Part shown: positions 36,082 through 44,803 of the stretch, piece after piece
Numbering within the stretch: the stretch's first letter is position 1
Layout: each line of letters opens with the position of its first letter
From: Mycobacteroides sp. CBMA 271
GTDB lineage: Bacteria; Actinomycetota; Actinomycetes; Mycobacteriales; Mycobacteriaceae
Length of the DNA stretch: 64,000 nt
Assembly: GCF_009729205.1 (NCBI RefSeq)
Contig: NZ_VTHB01000002.1
Location: 310,001 to 374,000, forward strand
Direction: 5' to 3'
Translations under genes and position numbers: made by a program
The notes under the pieces: generated by a model
Told to the model about the DNA's origin: nothing
The model's database searches: none
What the model saw: only the letters and a program-made list of their open reading frames with translations

Positions 36082-37373
36082 CGCGGCGTCAGACGAACCC
36101 GCAGCTGTTCCAGGCCACGCAGCGAGCTGTTGGTCGTCCACGTGGGCGCGCCGTCGATGTCGATGCGATCGACACGATTGACCAGCTCGCGCAGCACCGC
36201 CTGACCCTCCATCCGGGCCAACCCCGCACCCAGGCACAGGTGCACACCCGAACCGAATGCCACGTGCTGACTGATCGGCCGGGAGGCGAGAAAACGGTCA
36301 GGATCGGCGAATTCGCGCGGATCACGGTTCGCGGCACCCCACAGCAGTGCGACCCGAGCGCCCGCAGGTATCACAGCATCGCCCACCACATAGTCTGCCG
36401 CCGCGGTCCGGTAGAAGTTCTGTATCGGCGAGGAGTAGCGCAGCTGCTCTTCCACCGCGCCGGGTATCAGGTCCGGGTCGGACCTGACGAGCTCGAGCTG
36501 ATCCGGGTTCTCCGACATTGTCAGAAACATCGTGCTCAGTAGGTTGGTGGTGGTCTCGTTGCCGGCAAGCAGCAGCAACAATGCGAAGTAAAACAATTCG
36601 TCGTGGCTGATCTCCCCTTCACCGGCATCGGCAACAAGCTTGCCCAGCACGGTATCCGAGCCCAGCAGATTTCCCTTGCCGAGCTGAGTCATGAAGTAGT
36701 CGTGCAGGTGCCGGACGCCATTGAGAGTCCCTGGAACCTGCATGAGCCCCTTGGCGCTGAACTCGACATTGGCCACGCGCACCGACTCGTTGGACCAATG
36801 CCGAAAGAACGCCTCGTCTTCCGATGGTATGCCGAGGATGTGCGCGATCATCTGCATGGGCAGCGGAATAGCAAGGTGTTCAACGCTATCCACGCCAGGA
36901 CTGTTGAGCAACCCGGTCATCAATTCGCCGGCGATCCGGTCCACCGTCGGCGCCCAGCCCTCCAAGGACCCACGCGTGAATCCGGGTAGTGCCTTGCGGC
37001 GCAGCTCAGTGTGCCGCGGCCGGTCCATGTTGAGCAGGACGGGCACCTCAAACCGGGCCCGTACCACGCCATCCCGATTGGACAGCAGCGCATCGTTACG
37101 GGCCGCCGCCCGCACATCCTCGTATCGGCACAAGATGAAGATGTTGCGTTTTCGGTTGTAGTGCACACGCCCGCCGGCAAGCAGCTCGCGATATCCCGGG
37201 TAAGGGTTGGCCGCCGTCTCCGGATCCATGGGGTCGAAGGCCGTCTCCTGCACCGCCGGGAACACGCGCCTCTGTACCTTGGCCCGCAGTTCGTTCGACG
37301 CATTGGTCATCAGGGATCGCACCACGGGCCTTGTGGTGGTGCAGACCAGCCGGACGTCGTGTTTGATCGTCAT
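36078..37373 (-). CDS. Cytochrome P450
   Basis: 431 aa. I-helix LLLLAGNETTTN (AGxET), ExxR EEQLR, heme loop FGSGVHLCLGAGLAR: all canonical. A class I bacterial P450 needing external ferredoxin and reductase, none of which is adjacent. ATG 37373 overlaps the stop of the upstream PF10118 gene (ATGA), so both are one operon divergent from the MerR gene. The substrate is unknown; the partner hydrolase suggests a joint lipid or xenobiotic pathway. Confidence 0.93.
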   Translation of the reverse strand: MTIKHDVRLVCTTTRPVVRSLMTNASNELRAKVQRRVFPAVQETAFDPMDPETAANPYPGYRELLAGGRVHYNRKRNIFILCRYEDVRAAARNDALLSNRDGVVRARFEVPVLLNMDRPRHTELRRKALPGFTRGSLEGWAPTVDRIAGELMTGLLNSPGVDSVEHLAIPLPMQMIAHILGIPSEDEAFFRHWSNESVRVANVEFSAKGLMQVPGTLNGVRHLHDYFMTQLGKGNLLGSDTVLGKLVADAGEGEISHDELFYFALLLLLAGNETTTNLLSTMFLTMSENPDQLELVRSDPDLIPGAVEEQLRYSSPIQNFYRTAAADYVVGDAVIPAGARVALLWGAANRDPREFADPDRFLASRPISQHVAFGSGVHLCLGAGLARMEGQAVLRELVNRVDRIDIDGAPTWTTNSSLRGLEQLRVRLTPR

Positions 37374-38260
37374 TTCAGATGGTCGACGAGTTCACCCTCG
37401 GCACCGAACAGCCGCTCCTGCCACTGCGTCAGGAGCGCGCTGGTATCGATGTCATCGGGATGAAATCCCTTGCGCATGAACGGCTTCATCTCTCGATAGA
37501 ACCCCCGCAACAGGGGGCCCCGAACCACACCGATGGTCTCGCGCAGCACGCGCAGCGGCTGCCTTCTGCCCACCGGGTCGGTGGTCGCGATGGACACCCA
37601 CGATGCGAGGACGCCGACCGGGAGCACGATATTCGACAGCACACGCATCATGTTGATACGCAACGTCTCCGATCCGCCGACCGCGCGGTAGACGTCGAAG
37701 GCGACCGACTTGTGCTCCAGCTCCTCGATGGCGTGCCAATTGAGCAGATTCTTGATCTCCGGGTCGGTCATCATGACCTGCAGCTCCGGGCGGCTCAGCA
37801 CGTTCTCGGCCAGCACGGCGGTGAAGTGCTCAGCACCGACGGTGAAGGCTAGCAACAGATGCCGGAATCTGCGGCACCGGTCGGGATCCGGGTACTGCTC
37901 GTCGAGAAACTTCTCCATGCGTTCGGTGCCGTTCAGGATGTACTCGAACCACGCTGTGGGATACCCCATTTCGGCAAGTTGTTTGTTGAGATCCCGATGA
38001 TGCAACCCGTGCGTCATTTCCTGTCCGATGAAGCCGGCGACACGCTTCTTGAGATCGGGATCGGCAATCTTGTCGCGATAGCGACGCACCGACCGGACGA
38101 AAATGTCCTCCCCTGGAGGGAATACGGCCGACAAGAACGCCACCGTGTGACTGAAGGCGATGTCGTTATCTGCGAAGTATCGCTCCGCGGACTCTGAATC
38201 CTCGAAGCGGAAGGCGATCCGCCGGGTCTTCGGGTAGCTCATCTGCGCCATAGCAGTCAT
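37370..38260 (-). CDS. Predicted metal-dependent hydrolase, PF10118-like
   Basis: 296 aa. Diiron-like helices: FIGQEMTHGLHHRDLNKQLAE, VGAEHFTAVLAE, and NWHAIEELEHKSVAFDVYRAVGG carry the E..H and ExxH ligands of this family. ATG 38260 has GGAGAGG about 7 bp upstream; a longer frame to 38833 lies antisense to MerR and is rejected. It heads an operon with the downstream P450. A palindrome at 38298 between it and MerR suggests MerR control. Confidence 0.87.
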   Translation of the reverse strand: MTAMAQMSYPKTRRIAFRFEDSESAERYFADNDIAFSHTVAFLSAVFPPGEDIFVRSVRRYRDKIADPDLKKRVAGFIGQEMTHGLHHRDLNKQLAEMGYPTAWFEYILNGTERMEKFLDEQYPDPDRCRRFRHLLLAFTVGAEHFTAVLAENVLSRPELQVMMTDPEIKNLLNWHAIEELEHKSVAFDVYRAVGGSETLRINMMRVLSNIVLPVGVLASWVSIATTDPVGRRQPLRVLRETIGVVRGPLLRGFYREMKPFMRKGFHPDDIDTSALLTQWQERLFGAEGELVDHLK

Positions 38261-38297
38261 GGGAATCCTCTCCGTTGACGTTCCACACACAAACGTA

Positions 38298-38311
38298 ACG
38301 GAAGTTTCCGT
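38298..38311. promoter_or_regulatory. Probable MerR operator
   Basis: ACGGAA-GT-TTCCGT dyad embedded in a CGTAACGGA direct repeat (38294-38302 and 38309-38317), in the 81-bp divergent gap. Confidence 0.6.
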
Positions 38312-38341
38312 AACGGACAAGGGTGTAGCCTTTAAGGCCTG

Positions 38342-39082
38342 ATGGAACTGACGATCGACCAGCTGGCGCAGCGGGTGGCCATGACGGCGCGCAACATCCG
38401 CGAGTGGCAGACGCTTGGGCTGGTACCCCCGCCCGAGAAGCGGGGCCGCGTCGGCATCTACTCCGACGATCACATGGCGATCATCAACCACGTCAAAAAC
38501 CTGAAATTGCAGGGCTTTCCCCTTGATGTCATCCGCCGCATCATCGATACGGGCGGTGGCTCGGAGGACAGCGTCCGCAAGATGGTCACCGAGGCGCTGA
38601 GCCCCTTCTCCACCGGCGAGCCGGTGGTCATGGCACGTGCGGAGCTGATTGCACGGATCGGAGAGGGCGCCGATGTCGCGCTCACCGGCGTGGGACTGGT
38701 TTCCGACGTCGACGACACGACCGTCCTGGTCCGGGATCCGGAGACTCTCGACTCGATCGGGCTGCTGATCTCCTCGGGCATGACCCTGGCCCGCGTCGCC
38801 GAGACGCTGCGCGAGGTCGACCGGTTGCAGCATCAGATTGCACAGCTGCTTCTCGGCGCCTACGTGGCCGACGTGTGGCAGCCCTTCGCAGCGTCCGGCT
38901 ACACCTCCGAGAACTGGGACAGATTTGCCGAAAATGCCTCACAGGCAAAGCAATTGACAGTCAAGCTGGCGTCGCGGCTGTTGACACGTGCCCTGGACGA
39001 CACCGTCGACCCCATTCTCCTGGAACAGGCCAACGAGGCCGAAGCGGTGCTAAAACGCGACCGCCCGGCCTCGTCGGCCTAG
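38342..39082 (+). CDS. MerR-family transcriptional regulator
   Basis: 246 aa. N-terminal MerR winged helix (LTIDQLAQRVAMTARNIREWQTLGLVPPPEKRGRVGIYSDDHMAIINHVKNLKLQGF, 3-59), then a long C-terminal effector region with no Cys cluster for metals, so probably a small-molecule or lipid sensor. It is divergent from the PF10118/P450 operon, its likely target. Confidence 0.9.
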   Translation: MELTIDQLAQRVAMTARNIREWQTLGLVPPPEKRGRVGIYSDDHMAIINHVKNLKLQGFPLDVIRRIIDTGGGSEDSVRKMVTEALSPFSTGEPVVMARAELIARIGEGADVALTGVGLVSDVDDTTVLVRDPETLDSIGLLISSGMTLARVAETLREVDRLQHQIAQLLLGAYVADVWQPFAASGYTSENWDRFAENASQAKQLTVKLASRLLTRALDDTVDPILLEQANEAEAVLKRDRPASSA

Positions 39083-39084
39083 CA

Positions 39085-39447
39085 TCAGTCGACCTCGCCG
39101 CAGCCTCGATCCAGGCCGCGCACCTCGATGGGACACCACACGGCACGGGACACCTCGGCCGCCCACTGCTGGGCCTCGGCCAGCGTAGGAACATCAATGA
39201 TGCTGAATCCGCCGAGCTGTTCCTTGGTCTCGGTGTACGGCCCGTCGGTGGCGGTATGTCCGCCCGCACTGGCGGTCACGATGGTGGCGGTGTCGGCGGG
39301 TTGCAGTCCGGCCGCGAACAGCCACACCCCGGCCTCCTGCATGCGGCGGGTGACGGCCTGCACGTCAGCACCGATGGTTTCCAGCGCCGCGGCGTCGGGC
39401 TGAACAGCGCCGGGCGCATAGACAATCGACAACAGGTAGCGGCTCAT
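39085..39447 (-). CDS. YCII/DGPF-family protein
   Basis: 120 aa. The family signature is TATDGPYTETKEQLGGFSIIDVPTLAEA. Ferredoxin-like fold; YCII proteins may be small enzymes. DGPF-type members are typically regulated by ECF42 sigma factors. ATG 39447 has GAGGAGG 7 bp upstream. It follows the second YCII gene with 1 bp between them: an operon of two paralogues driven from the promoter at 39893-39920. Confidence 0.9.
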   Translation of the reverse strand: MSRYLLSIVYAPGAVQPDAAALETIGADVQAVTRRMQEAGVWLFAAGLQPADTATIVTASAGGHTATDGPYTETKEQLGGFSIIDVPTLAEAQQWAAEVSRAVWCPIEVRGLDRGCGEVD

Positions 39448-39448
39448 G

Positions 39449-39841
39449 TCAGGCCTCCTCGCCCTGGAAGGGACGTACCTCGACGGGCCCTTCGCAGGCC
39501 GCGGAGGCTCCGGTTGCCCAGGTGAGCGCGGCGTCGAGGTCGGGGACGTTGATGATCCAGAAGCCGCCGAGGTGCTCCTTGGTCTCCAGGTACGGCCCGT
39601 CGGTGGTGGTGACCTTGCCGCCCTCGTTGCGCACCACTGTCGCATCGGAGGGTTCGGTCAGCCCATTGGCGTACACCCAGATACCGGCCTCTTTCATTGT
39701 CTCGTTGAACGCGCCCACCTGCGCCATCATCCGCTCGGCATCTTCGTCGCTCATGATGGGCGAGTTCGCGCAGTAGCCGTGGACCGCGAGCAGGTATTGC
39801 TTCGTCATTGATGAGCCGCTCGCGCGAAGACCTTCGGTCAT
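39449..39841 (-). CDS. YCII/DGPF-family protein with repeat-derived N-terminus
   Basis: 130 aa from ATG 39841, or 119 aa from ATG 39808. Signature TTTDGPYLETKEHLGGFWIINVPDLDAA. The good Shine-Dalgarno AGGAGG is 7 bp before ATG 39841, but the first 11 residues (MTEGLRASGSS) are encoded by a copy of the dispersed repeat. MTKQYLLAV at 39808 is the family-like start. Insertion of the repeat appears to have added an N-terminal extension. It is first gene of the two-gene YCII operon. Confidence 0.88.
   Translation of the reverse strand: MTEGLRASGSSMTKQYLLAVHGYCANSPIMSDEDAERMMAQVGAFNETMKEAGIWVYANGLTEPSDATVVRNEGGKVTTTDGPYLETKEHLGGFWIINVPDLDAALTWATGASAACEGPVEVRPFQGEEA
39809..39830 (+). repeat. Dispersed repeat, copy 4, at the 5' end of the YCII gene
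   Basis: Matches the core over 20 bp with one change (ctcgcg for cttgcg). Flanked on the coding strand by ATGACCGAAG and ATGACGAAG. Confidence 0.75.
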
Positions 39842-39892
39842 GGTGGTTCCTCCTGTGTGGCGGGCCGCCCGTCTGGCTTCCCTTCAACCTCA

Positions 39893-39920
39893 CCACGAAT
39901 AGACATCTTCGGAATCGACA
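39893..39920 (-). promoter_or_regulatory. Candidate ECF42-type promoter of the YCII operon
   Basis: On the minus strand TGTCGA (39920-39915), 17-bp spacer, CGTGG (39897-39893), 52 bp before ATG 39841. The same elements with the same spacing precede the ECF sigma gene. Confidence 0.65.
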
Positions 39921-39959
39921 TCTCATCGAATAGTCAACAAGAAATCACCGACAGCCGTT

Positions 39960-41810
39960 CTAGGAGCCGTGTGCTCCGAGCTTGTTGTTGAGGTACTCCT
40001 GGCGACCGGCTCGGCGCGCGATTTTTCCGCTGCTGGTGCGCGGGATTGCGCCGGCTTGAACCAGTTGGACATCGGCGATGGGCAGGGCATGCCGACGGGA
40101 AACGGCGGCGCGGATCGCCGCAACGATGGGGCCGGGTTCAGCTCGTCCGGCTCCGGCTGCCCGTTCTGCGACGATGACCAATCGCTCTCCGATGCCATCG
40201 CCCGCGTCGACACCCGTGGGCAGCTCGCTCGCCGGCACCGAGAAGGCCGCCACGAAACCGCGCCGAACCACCGGGGACGCCTCTTCAACAGTGGCTTCAA
40301 TGTCGTGGGGGTAGTGGTTACGGCCGTCCACGATCACCAGATCTTTGACGCGGCCGGTGATGTACAGCTCGCCATCGACATAGACACCGAGGTCGCCCGT
40401 GCGGAACCAGATGGCGCCCGGTTCGGTGCCTGCGGCGTGGCTGCCCTCGTCGAGGCGGGCTCGCAGCTTGTTACGGAAGGAATGCTCGGTCTCCTGGGAC
40501 CGTCCCCAGTACCCCCGCCCGATGTTGTTGCCGTGCAACCAGATCTCGCCAATCTGCTCGTCGGGCAGCTCCGCCTCGGAGCCGGGGTTGACGATGACCG
40601 CCCACTGGCTGCGTGCGATCTGCCCACAGGACACCTGCGGCATCGCATTCTCATGACCAGCATCCACGCGCGCGATGTACCCGGCGCCCAACTGCTCACG
40701 ATCCACATAGATGACGGAGGGCTCCGCGTCCGGAGCAATGGAGGAGACAAACAGCGTCGCCTCGGCCATACCGTAGGAGGGCTTGATCGCGTTGGGCGGC
40801 AATCCATATGGGCCGAAGGCCTCGTTGAACTTGCGGATCGAGGCGATGCTGACCGGCTCGGAGCCGTTGATTAGTCCGGCCACCTTGCTCAGGTCCAGGG
40901 TTTCACCCTCCTTCGGCATGCCGCGCTCGGCCGCAAGCTCGAAGGCGAAATTGGGGGCCGCGCCGAAGGTGCGCCCAACATGAGATACGGCCGCGAGTTC
41001 CTTGATCCAACGGCCCGGCCTGCGCACAAACGACATCGGCGACATCAACGTCATCCGGCCACCACACAGCGGGAACATGAGCATGAGCAGGCCCATATCG
41101 TGGTAAAGCGGCAACCAGCTCGCTCCCCGGACGTCCACGTCCAGGCCAACCGAGATGACCATCTGGATCACGTTGGTCATCACCGCACGATGGGTGATCT
41201 CCACACCGGCAGGCACTCGAGTCGAGCCCGATGTGTACTGCAAGTAGGCAATGTCGTCGGTGTCCGGGGTTACCCGAACGTACGTCGCGCCCACGGAGTC
41301 CGGCACACCATCGACGGCCAGCACCCTGGGGCGACGCTCACGCGGAAGCCTGCGGATGAAACTGCTGACGGATTCGGCGGCCGCCTCGTTGGTAAGGACA
41401 ACGGTCGGTTGGGCGTCTGCGAGCACCGCGTCGAGCCGTTCGGCGTGCCCGGGAAGCTCCGGGGCGAACAAGGGCACCGCGATACTGCCGGCCTCGATAG
41501 CGGCGAAGAAGCCGATGACGTAATCGATGCCCTGTGGGGCCAGAATCGCGACCCGATCCCCCGGCTTGGTCACCTGCTGAAGCCTGGCTGCAACCGCACG
41601 AGAACGGGCACGAAGCTGTGGCCAGTTCAGGTCGATCGGTTCGCCGTCCGGGTTAGTGCTGAAGTCCACGTAGCGATAGGCAAAAGTGTCGTGCTCCCCG
41701 TCGACGGCGCACTCCAGATAGTGGTTGACGGTATAGCCGTCCGGTAAGGAAATGGCGCCCGCCTCGTCCAGATACTCCTGGACATGCAACCCCGACACAA
41801 GTGACTTCAT
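39960..41810 (-). CDS. Fatty-acyl-AMP ligase (FAAL, FadD family)
   Basis: 616 aa. An adenylate-forming enzyme of the FAAL type: YLQYTSGSTRVPAGVEITH (P-loop), ASWLPLYHDMGLLM, PSYGMAEATLFVSS, GDLGVYVDGELYITGRVKDLVIVDGRNHYPHDIE, and the C-terminal Lys in SGKIARR. FAALs activate fatty acids as acyl-adenylates, usually for transfer to a polyketide synthase; no PKS or acyl carrier gene is in the window. ATG 41810 with GGAGG 7 bp upstream. It is divergent from two tandem P450 genes across a 304-bp region with a 17-bp palindrome. Confidence 0.93.
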   Translation of the reverse strand: MKSLVSGLHVQEYLDEAGAISLPDGYTVNHYLECAVDGEHDTFAYRYVDFSTNPDGEPIDLNWPQLRARSRAVAARLQQVTKPGDRVAILAPQGIDYVIGFFAAIEAGSIAVPLFAPELPGHAERLDAVLADAQPTVVLTNEAAAESVSSFIRRLPRERRPRVLAVDGVPDSVGATYVRVTPDTDDIAYLQYTSGSTRVPAGVEITHRAVMTNVIQMVISVGLDVDVRGASWLPLYHDMGLLMLMFPLCGGRMTLMSPMSFVRRPGRWIKELAAVSHVGRTFGAAPNFAFELAAERGMPKEGETLDLSKVAGLINGSEPVSIASIRKFNEAFGPYGLPPNAIKPSYGMAEATLFVSSIAPDAEPSVIYVDREQLGAGYIARVDAGHENAMPQVSCGQIARSQWAVIVNPGSEAELPDEQIGEIWLHGNNIGRGYWGRSQETEHSFRNKLRARLDEGSHAAGTEPGAIWFRTGDLGVYVDGELYITGRVKDLVIVDGRNHYPHDIEATVEEASPVVRRGFVAAFSVPASELPTGVDAGDGIGERLVIVAERAAGAGRAEPGPIVAAIRAAVSRRHALPIADVQLVQAGAIPRTSSGKIARRAGRQEYLNNKLGAHGS

Positions 41811-42114
41811 CGCAAACCTCCGCGTAGCGGTAACCACGACAGCCGGTCAACAAGCAGCAATGAATAAGCCATCACGCTTTGCTACGGTCCCGACCGAACG
41901 TAGGTGGTACGTGACGTACCAGTAGCAAATGGTACTCGATGTCCCACTAAGACGCCGCGTCTAAAAAGGCCCAAGCGCACATTGTTCGCTGTGCGATGTG
42001 GCACCCCGACATGGCGATGTGACGGGTACAACCACCACGAACGTTTTCAGCATTCCCTTCCCGCCGCCACGCTATTAGACTCGTGACAAATAGCATCCAA
42101 CGTCGGAGGCAGAT
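41811..42114. other. Divergent FAAL/P450 intergenic region
   Basis: 304 bp, slightly AT-richer than its neighbours. Besides the 41905-41921 palindrome and a further TGGTAC half-site near 41930, I see CGGAGG as Shine-Dalgarno for the 42115 gene and no coding sequence. Confidence 0.6.
41905..41921. promoter_or_regulatory. 17-bp perfect palindrome, operator for FAAL/P450
   Basis: TGGTACGTGACGTACCA, 95 bp from the FAAL start; a TGGTAC half-site follows nine bases later. No regulator gene is adjacent. Confidence 0.65.
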
Positions 42115-43455
42115 ATGCGGGCCAGGGATCGATTCAAGTACTGGTCGCGATGGGTGACGATGCATGGCATCAGTCGCGCCGCGCTACTCACCCAGGTACG
42201 CAAAATGCCGCTGGCGGACTTCCTACTCGGTCCGGACCGGGCCGAGAATCACTACCGATACATCGAGGCGATCCGGGCACGCGGACCAATCGCTCCCACC
42301 CGCGCGACCGGCCTCGTGTTCACCGGGCTGGAACTGACCCGGGAGATCCTGCGGGACAACCGCTACGTCACGGCCGCACCGAACAACCTTCCCTCCCCCG
42401 TACTCCCTCCCCGCCTCTCCCGATGGATTTACGCCAAGACCGAGCCCGGCCTGCCCAACCCGGTGGAGCCGCCCGCCATGTTGGCCGTGGACCCGCCGGA
42501 GCACACCCGGTTCCGCAAGCTGGTATCCAAGGCATTCACGCCACGTGCGGTGAGCAAGTTGGAGGACCGCGTCCGCGAGGTCACCGTCGAACTGCTGGAC
42601 GGCCTGGAACAGGGCGCGAGCGCCGATCTCCTCGAGGACTACGCCTCACAACTTCCCGTTGCCATCATCGCCGAAATGCTGGGCGTGCCGCGCACCGACG
42701 CCCCCTTCCTGCTCCAGTGGGGCAACCACGGCGCCACGCTGCTGGATGTCGGAATGCCTTGGACGGCATACCGAGACGCTACTCAAGCACTGACCGAGAT
42801 CGACTCATACTTCGACGCCCACCTGATCCGGCTACGTAAGGAACTCGCCCAAGACCCCACGATCGACGGCATCCTGGCCAGCATCGTGCGCGACGGCGGC
42901 CTGGACGATCGCGAGCTCAAGGCCACCATGGCACTGCTGCTGGGCGCCGGCTTCGAGACCACGGTCAATCTGATCGGCAACGGCATCGTGGCCCTGCTGC
43001 GTCACCCCGAGCAGCTCGCATTCCTCCGCGAGAACCCGGACGGATGGCCCAACGCCATCGAGGAGATCCTGCGGTACGACTCCCCCGTGCAGCTCACTGC
43101 CCGCGTGGCCACCCAGACCATTCAGTTCCCCGGCCATACCCTCGAAGCCGGAGCCATGGCGGTGTTGCTGCTCGGCGGAGCCAACCGCGATCCGGCGGTG
43201 TTCGACCAGCCCGATGTCTTCGACGTGTGCCGCACCAACGCGCGTGAGCATGTCGCCTTCGGCAGCGGCATCCACGTCTGTCTGGGGGCGAGTCTTGCCC
43301 GGATGGAAGGGGTCGTGGCGTTGCAGTCGCTCTTCGAACGCTTCCCTGACCTCGCCCTCGCCGCCGATCCAACCCCCGGCGAACACGTCAACCTGCACGG
43401 CTTCGGAAGCCTGCCGGTGAACCTCGGGCGCGCCCGGGTGCGCGCTAGCAGCTAA
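42115..43455 (+). CDS. Cytochrome P450 (possibly CYP140-like)
   Basis: 446 aa. I-helix ALLLGAGFETTVN, ExxR EEILR, heme loop FGSGIHVCLGASLAR: all canonical. The N-terminal MHGISRAAL resembles CYP140 proteins, a weak inference. CGGAGG precedes ATG 42115. A paralogous P450 follows 58 bp downstream, and the FAAL gene is divergent, suggesting oxidation of a lipid that is activated by the ligase. Confidence 0.93.
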   Translation: MRARDRFKYWSRWVTMHGISRAALLTQVRKMPLADFLLGPDRAENHYRYIEAIRARGPIAPTRATGLVFTGLELTREILRDNRYVTAAPNNLPSPVLPPRLSRWIYAKTEPGLPNPVEPPAMLAVDPPEHTRFRKLVSKAFTPRAVSKLEDRVREVTVELLDGLEQGASADLLEDYASQLPVAIIAEMLGVPRTDAPFLLQWGNHGATLLDVGMPWTAYRDATQALTEIDSYFDAHLIRLRKELAQDPTIDGILASIVRDGGLDDRELKATMALLLGAGFETTVNLIGNGIVALLRHPEQLAFLRENPDGWPNAIEEILRYDSPVQLTARVATQTIQFPGHTLEAGAMAVLLLGGANRDPAVFDQPDVFDVCRTNAREHVAFGSGIHVCLGASLARMEGVVALQSLFERFPDLALAADPTPGEHVNLHGFGSLPVNLGRARVRASS

Positions 43456-43513
43456 TCTCGATACTGCCCGGTGTCATTCGGCACCGAGCGAACCGACACG
43501 GGGATCGGACGGG

Positions 43514-44803
43514 ATGTACGACCGGATCAAACAGCGCACCCATTGGACGGTGACGCACGGGATAGCCCGCGCGTACCTGAAAACGGCTGTGCGCAGCGGC
43601 GAACCCGTTGCCCGGCTGGGCATCGATACCGCTCATGCCGCGGACATCTATTCGTTTATCGACACGATCCGTAGCCGCGGACGGATGTCGCAGTTCGGGG
43701 ATGGGTGGGTCACCGCGGACGCACAGATCGTCCGAACGATCTTCCGCGACAACCGGTTCGTGACGTTCAAACCCGAGCACCGGTCCTTGTCGCCGATCGC
43801 GCAGCGACTGGCCGCGTGGAGCGATCCCCGGCTGCTCAACCCCGCCGAGCCCCCATCGATTCTGATCACCGATCCGCCCGACCACGGGCGACTGCGGCGT
43901 CTGGTCGCCGCCCCGTTCACGCCGCGCGCCATCGAGGGTCTGCGCGGGCGCATTCAAGACGTCACCGATGCTCACCTTGACGAACTCCAGCAGCGTCCGC
44001 ATCCGGACCTGATACCCGACTACACCGCAAAGATCCCGATTGCCGTGATCGGCGAGATGATTGCCGTACCGCCGAAGGATGACTCGCAGCTCTACGCGGC
44101 CATGAATCGCGCAATCAAGCTGATCGCGACCACCGCACCGCCCTGGCGTGAATATCAAGACGGTACAAAGGCGTTACGTGAGATCGATGAATACCTGGAG
44201 CAGCACGTCGCTCGACTGCACCGTGATGGAACCGAAAGCGAACTCGCCGCAGCACTTCTCGGCAGCGACCTGAGCCACTTCGAACTCAAGATGTTCTTCG
44301 CGGTGTTCCTGGGGGCAGGCTTCGTCACCACCACACACCTGATGGGCAAGGCGATCGTCACCCTGCTGCGCCATCCCGACCAGCTGGCCGTGCTGCGCAC
44401 GCAACCGGACCTGTGGCCCAACGCCGTCGAGGAACTCATGCGCTACGACACGTCGAATCAGTGGTCGGCCCGCGTCGCCACCGAGACCGTCGAGATCGAG
44501 GGGCACACCATCGAGGCGGGCCAGTCCGCGCTGCTGCTCCTCGGCGGGGCCAACCGCGATCCCGCGGCCTTCGAGAACCCCGACGTGTTCGACATCACCC
44601 GGTCGAACGCACGCGAAAACATCACGCTCGGCACGGGAATTCACGTATGCCTGGGCCAGGTGCTGGCGCGCGTCGAACTACAGATCGCTCTGCGCTCGCT
44701 CTTCGAGCGGTTCCCGAAGCTGGCACTGGCCGGCGAGCCCCAGTACTTCGACGGGATGGGCATTCACGGGTTGCGCAGCCTGCCCGTGACACTGGGGATC
44801 TAG
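43514..44803 (+). CDS. Cytochrome P450 paralogue with altered I-helix and heme-loop residues
   Basis: 429 aa, a tandem paralogue of the preceding gene (THGIARAYL vs MHGISRAAL; shared NRDPA and HVCLG blocks). ExxR EELMR and the heme Cys are present, but the I-helix reads FLGAGFVTTTH, with Val in place of the acid of the acid-Thr pair. The heme loop reads LGTGIHVCLG, with Leu for the conserved Phe. Atypical oxygen activation or a non-monooxygenase role is possible. It overlaps the convergent lpqI gene by 4 bp. Confidence 0.92.
   Translation: MYDRIKQRTHWTVTHGIARAYLKTAVRSGEPVARLGIDTAHAADIYSFIDTIRSRGRMSQFGDGWVTADAQIVRTIFRDNRFVTFKPEHRSLSPIAQRLAAWSDPRLLNPAEPPSILITDPPDHGRLRRLVAAPFTPRAIEGLRGRIQDVTDAHLDELQQRPHPDLIPDYTAKIPIAVIGEMIAVPPKDDSQLYAAMNRAIKLIATTAPPWREYQDGTKALREIDEYLEQHVARLHRDGTESELAAALLGSDLSHFELKMFFAVFLGAGFVTTTHLMGKAIVTLLRHPDQLAVLRTQPDLWPNAVEELMRYDTSNQWSARVATETVEIEGHTIEAGQSALLLLGGANRDPAAFENPDVFDITRSNARENITLGTGIHVCLGQVLARVELQIALRSLFERFPKLALAGEPQYFDGMGIHGLRSLPVTLGI

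Noticed and set aside
38261..38833. N-terminal extension of the PF10118 gene across the MerR gene
   Set aside because: The extension is antisense to a clear MerR coding sequence and lacks family similarity; ATG 38260 has a good Shine-Dalgarno.
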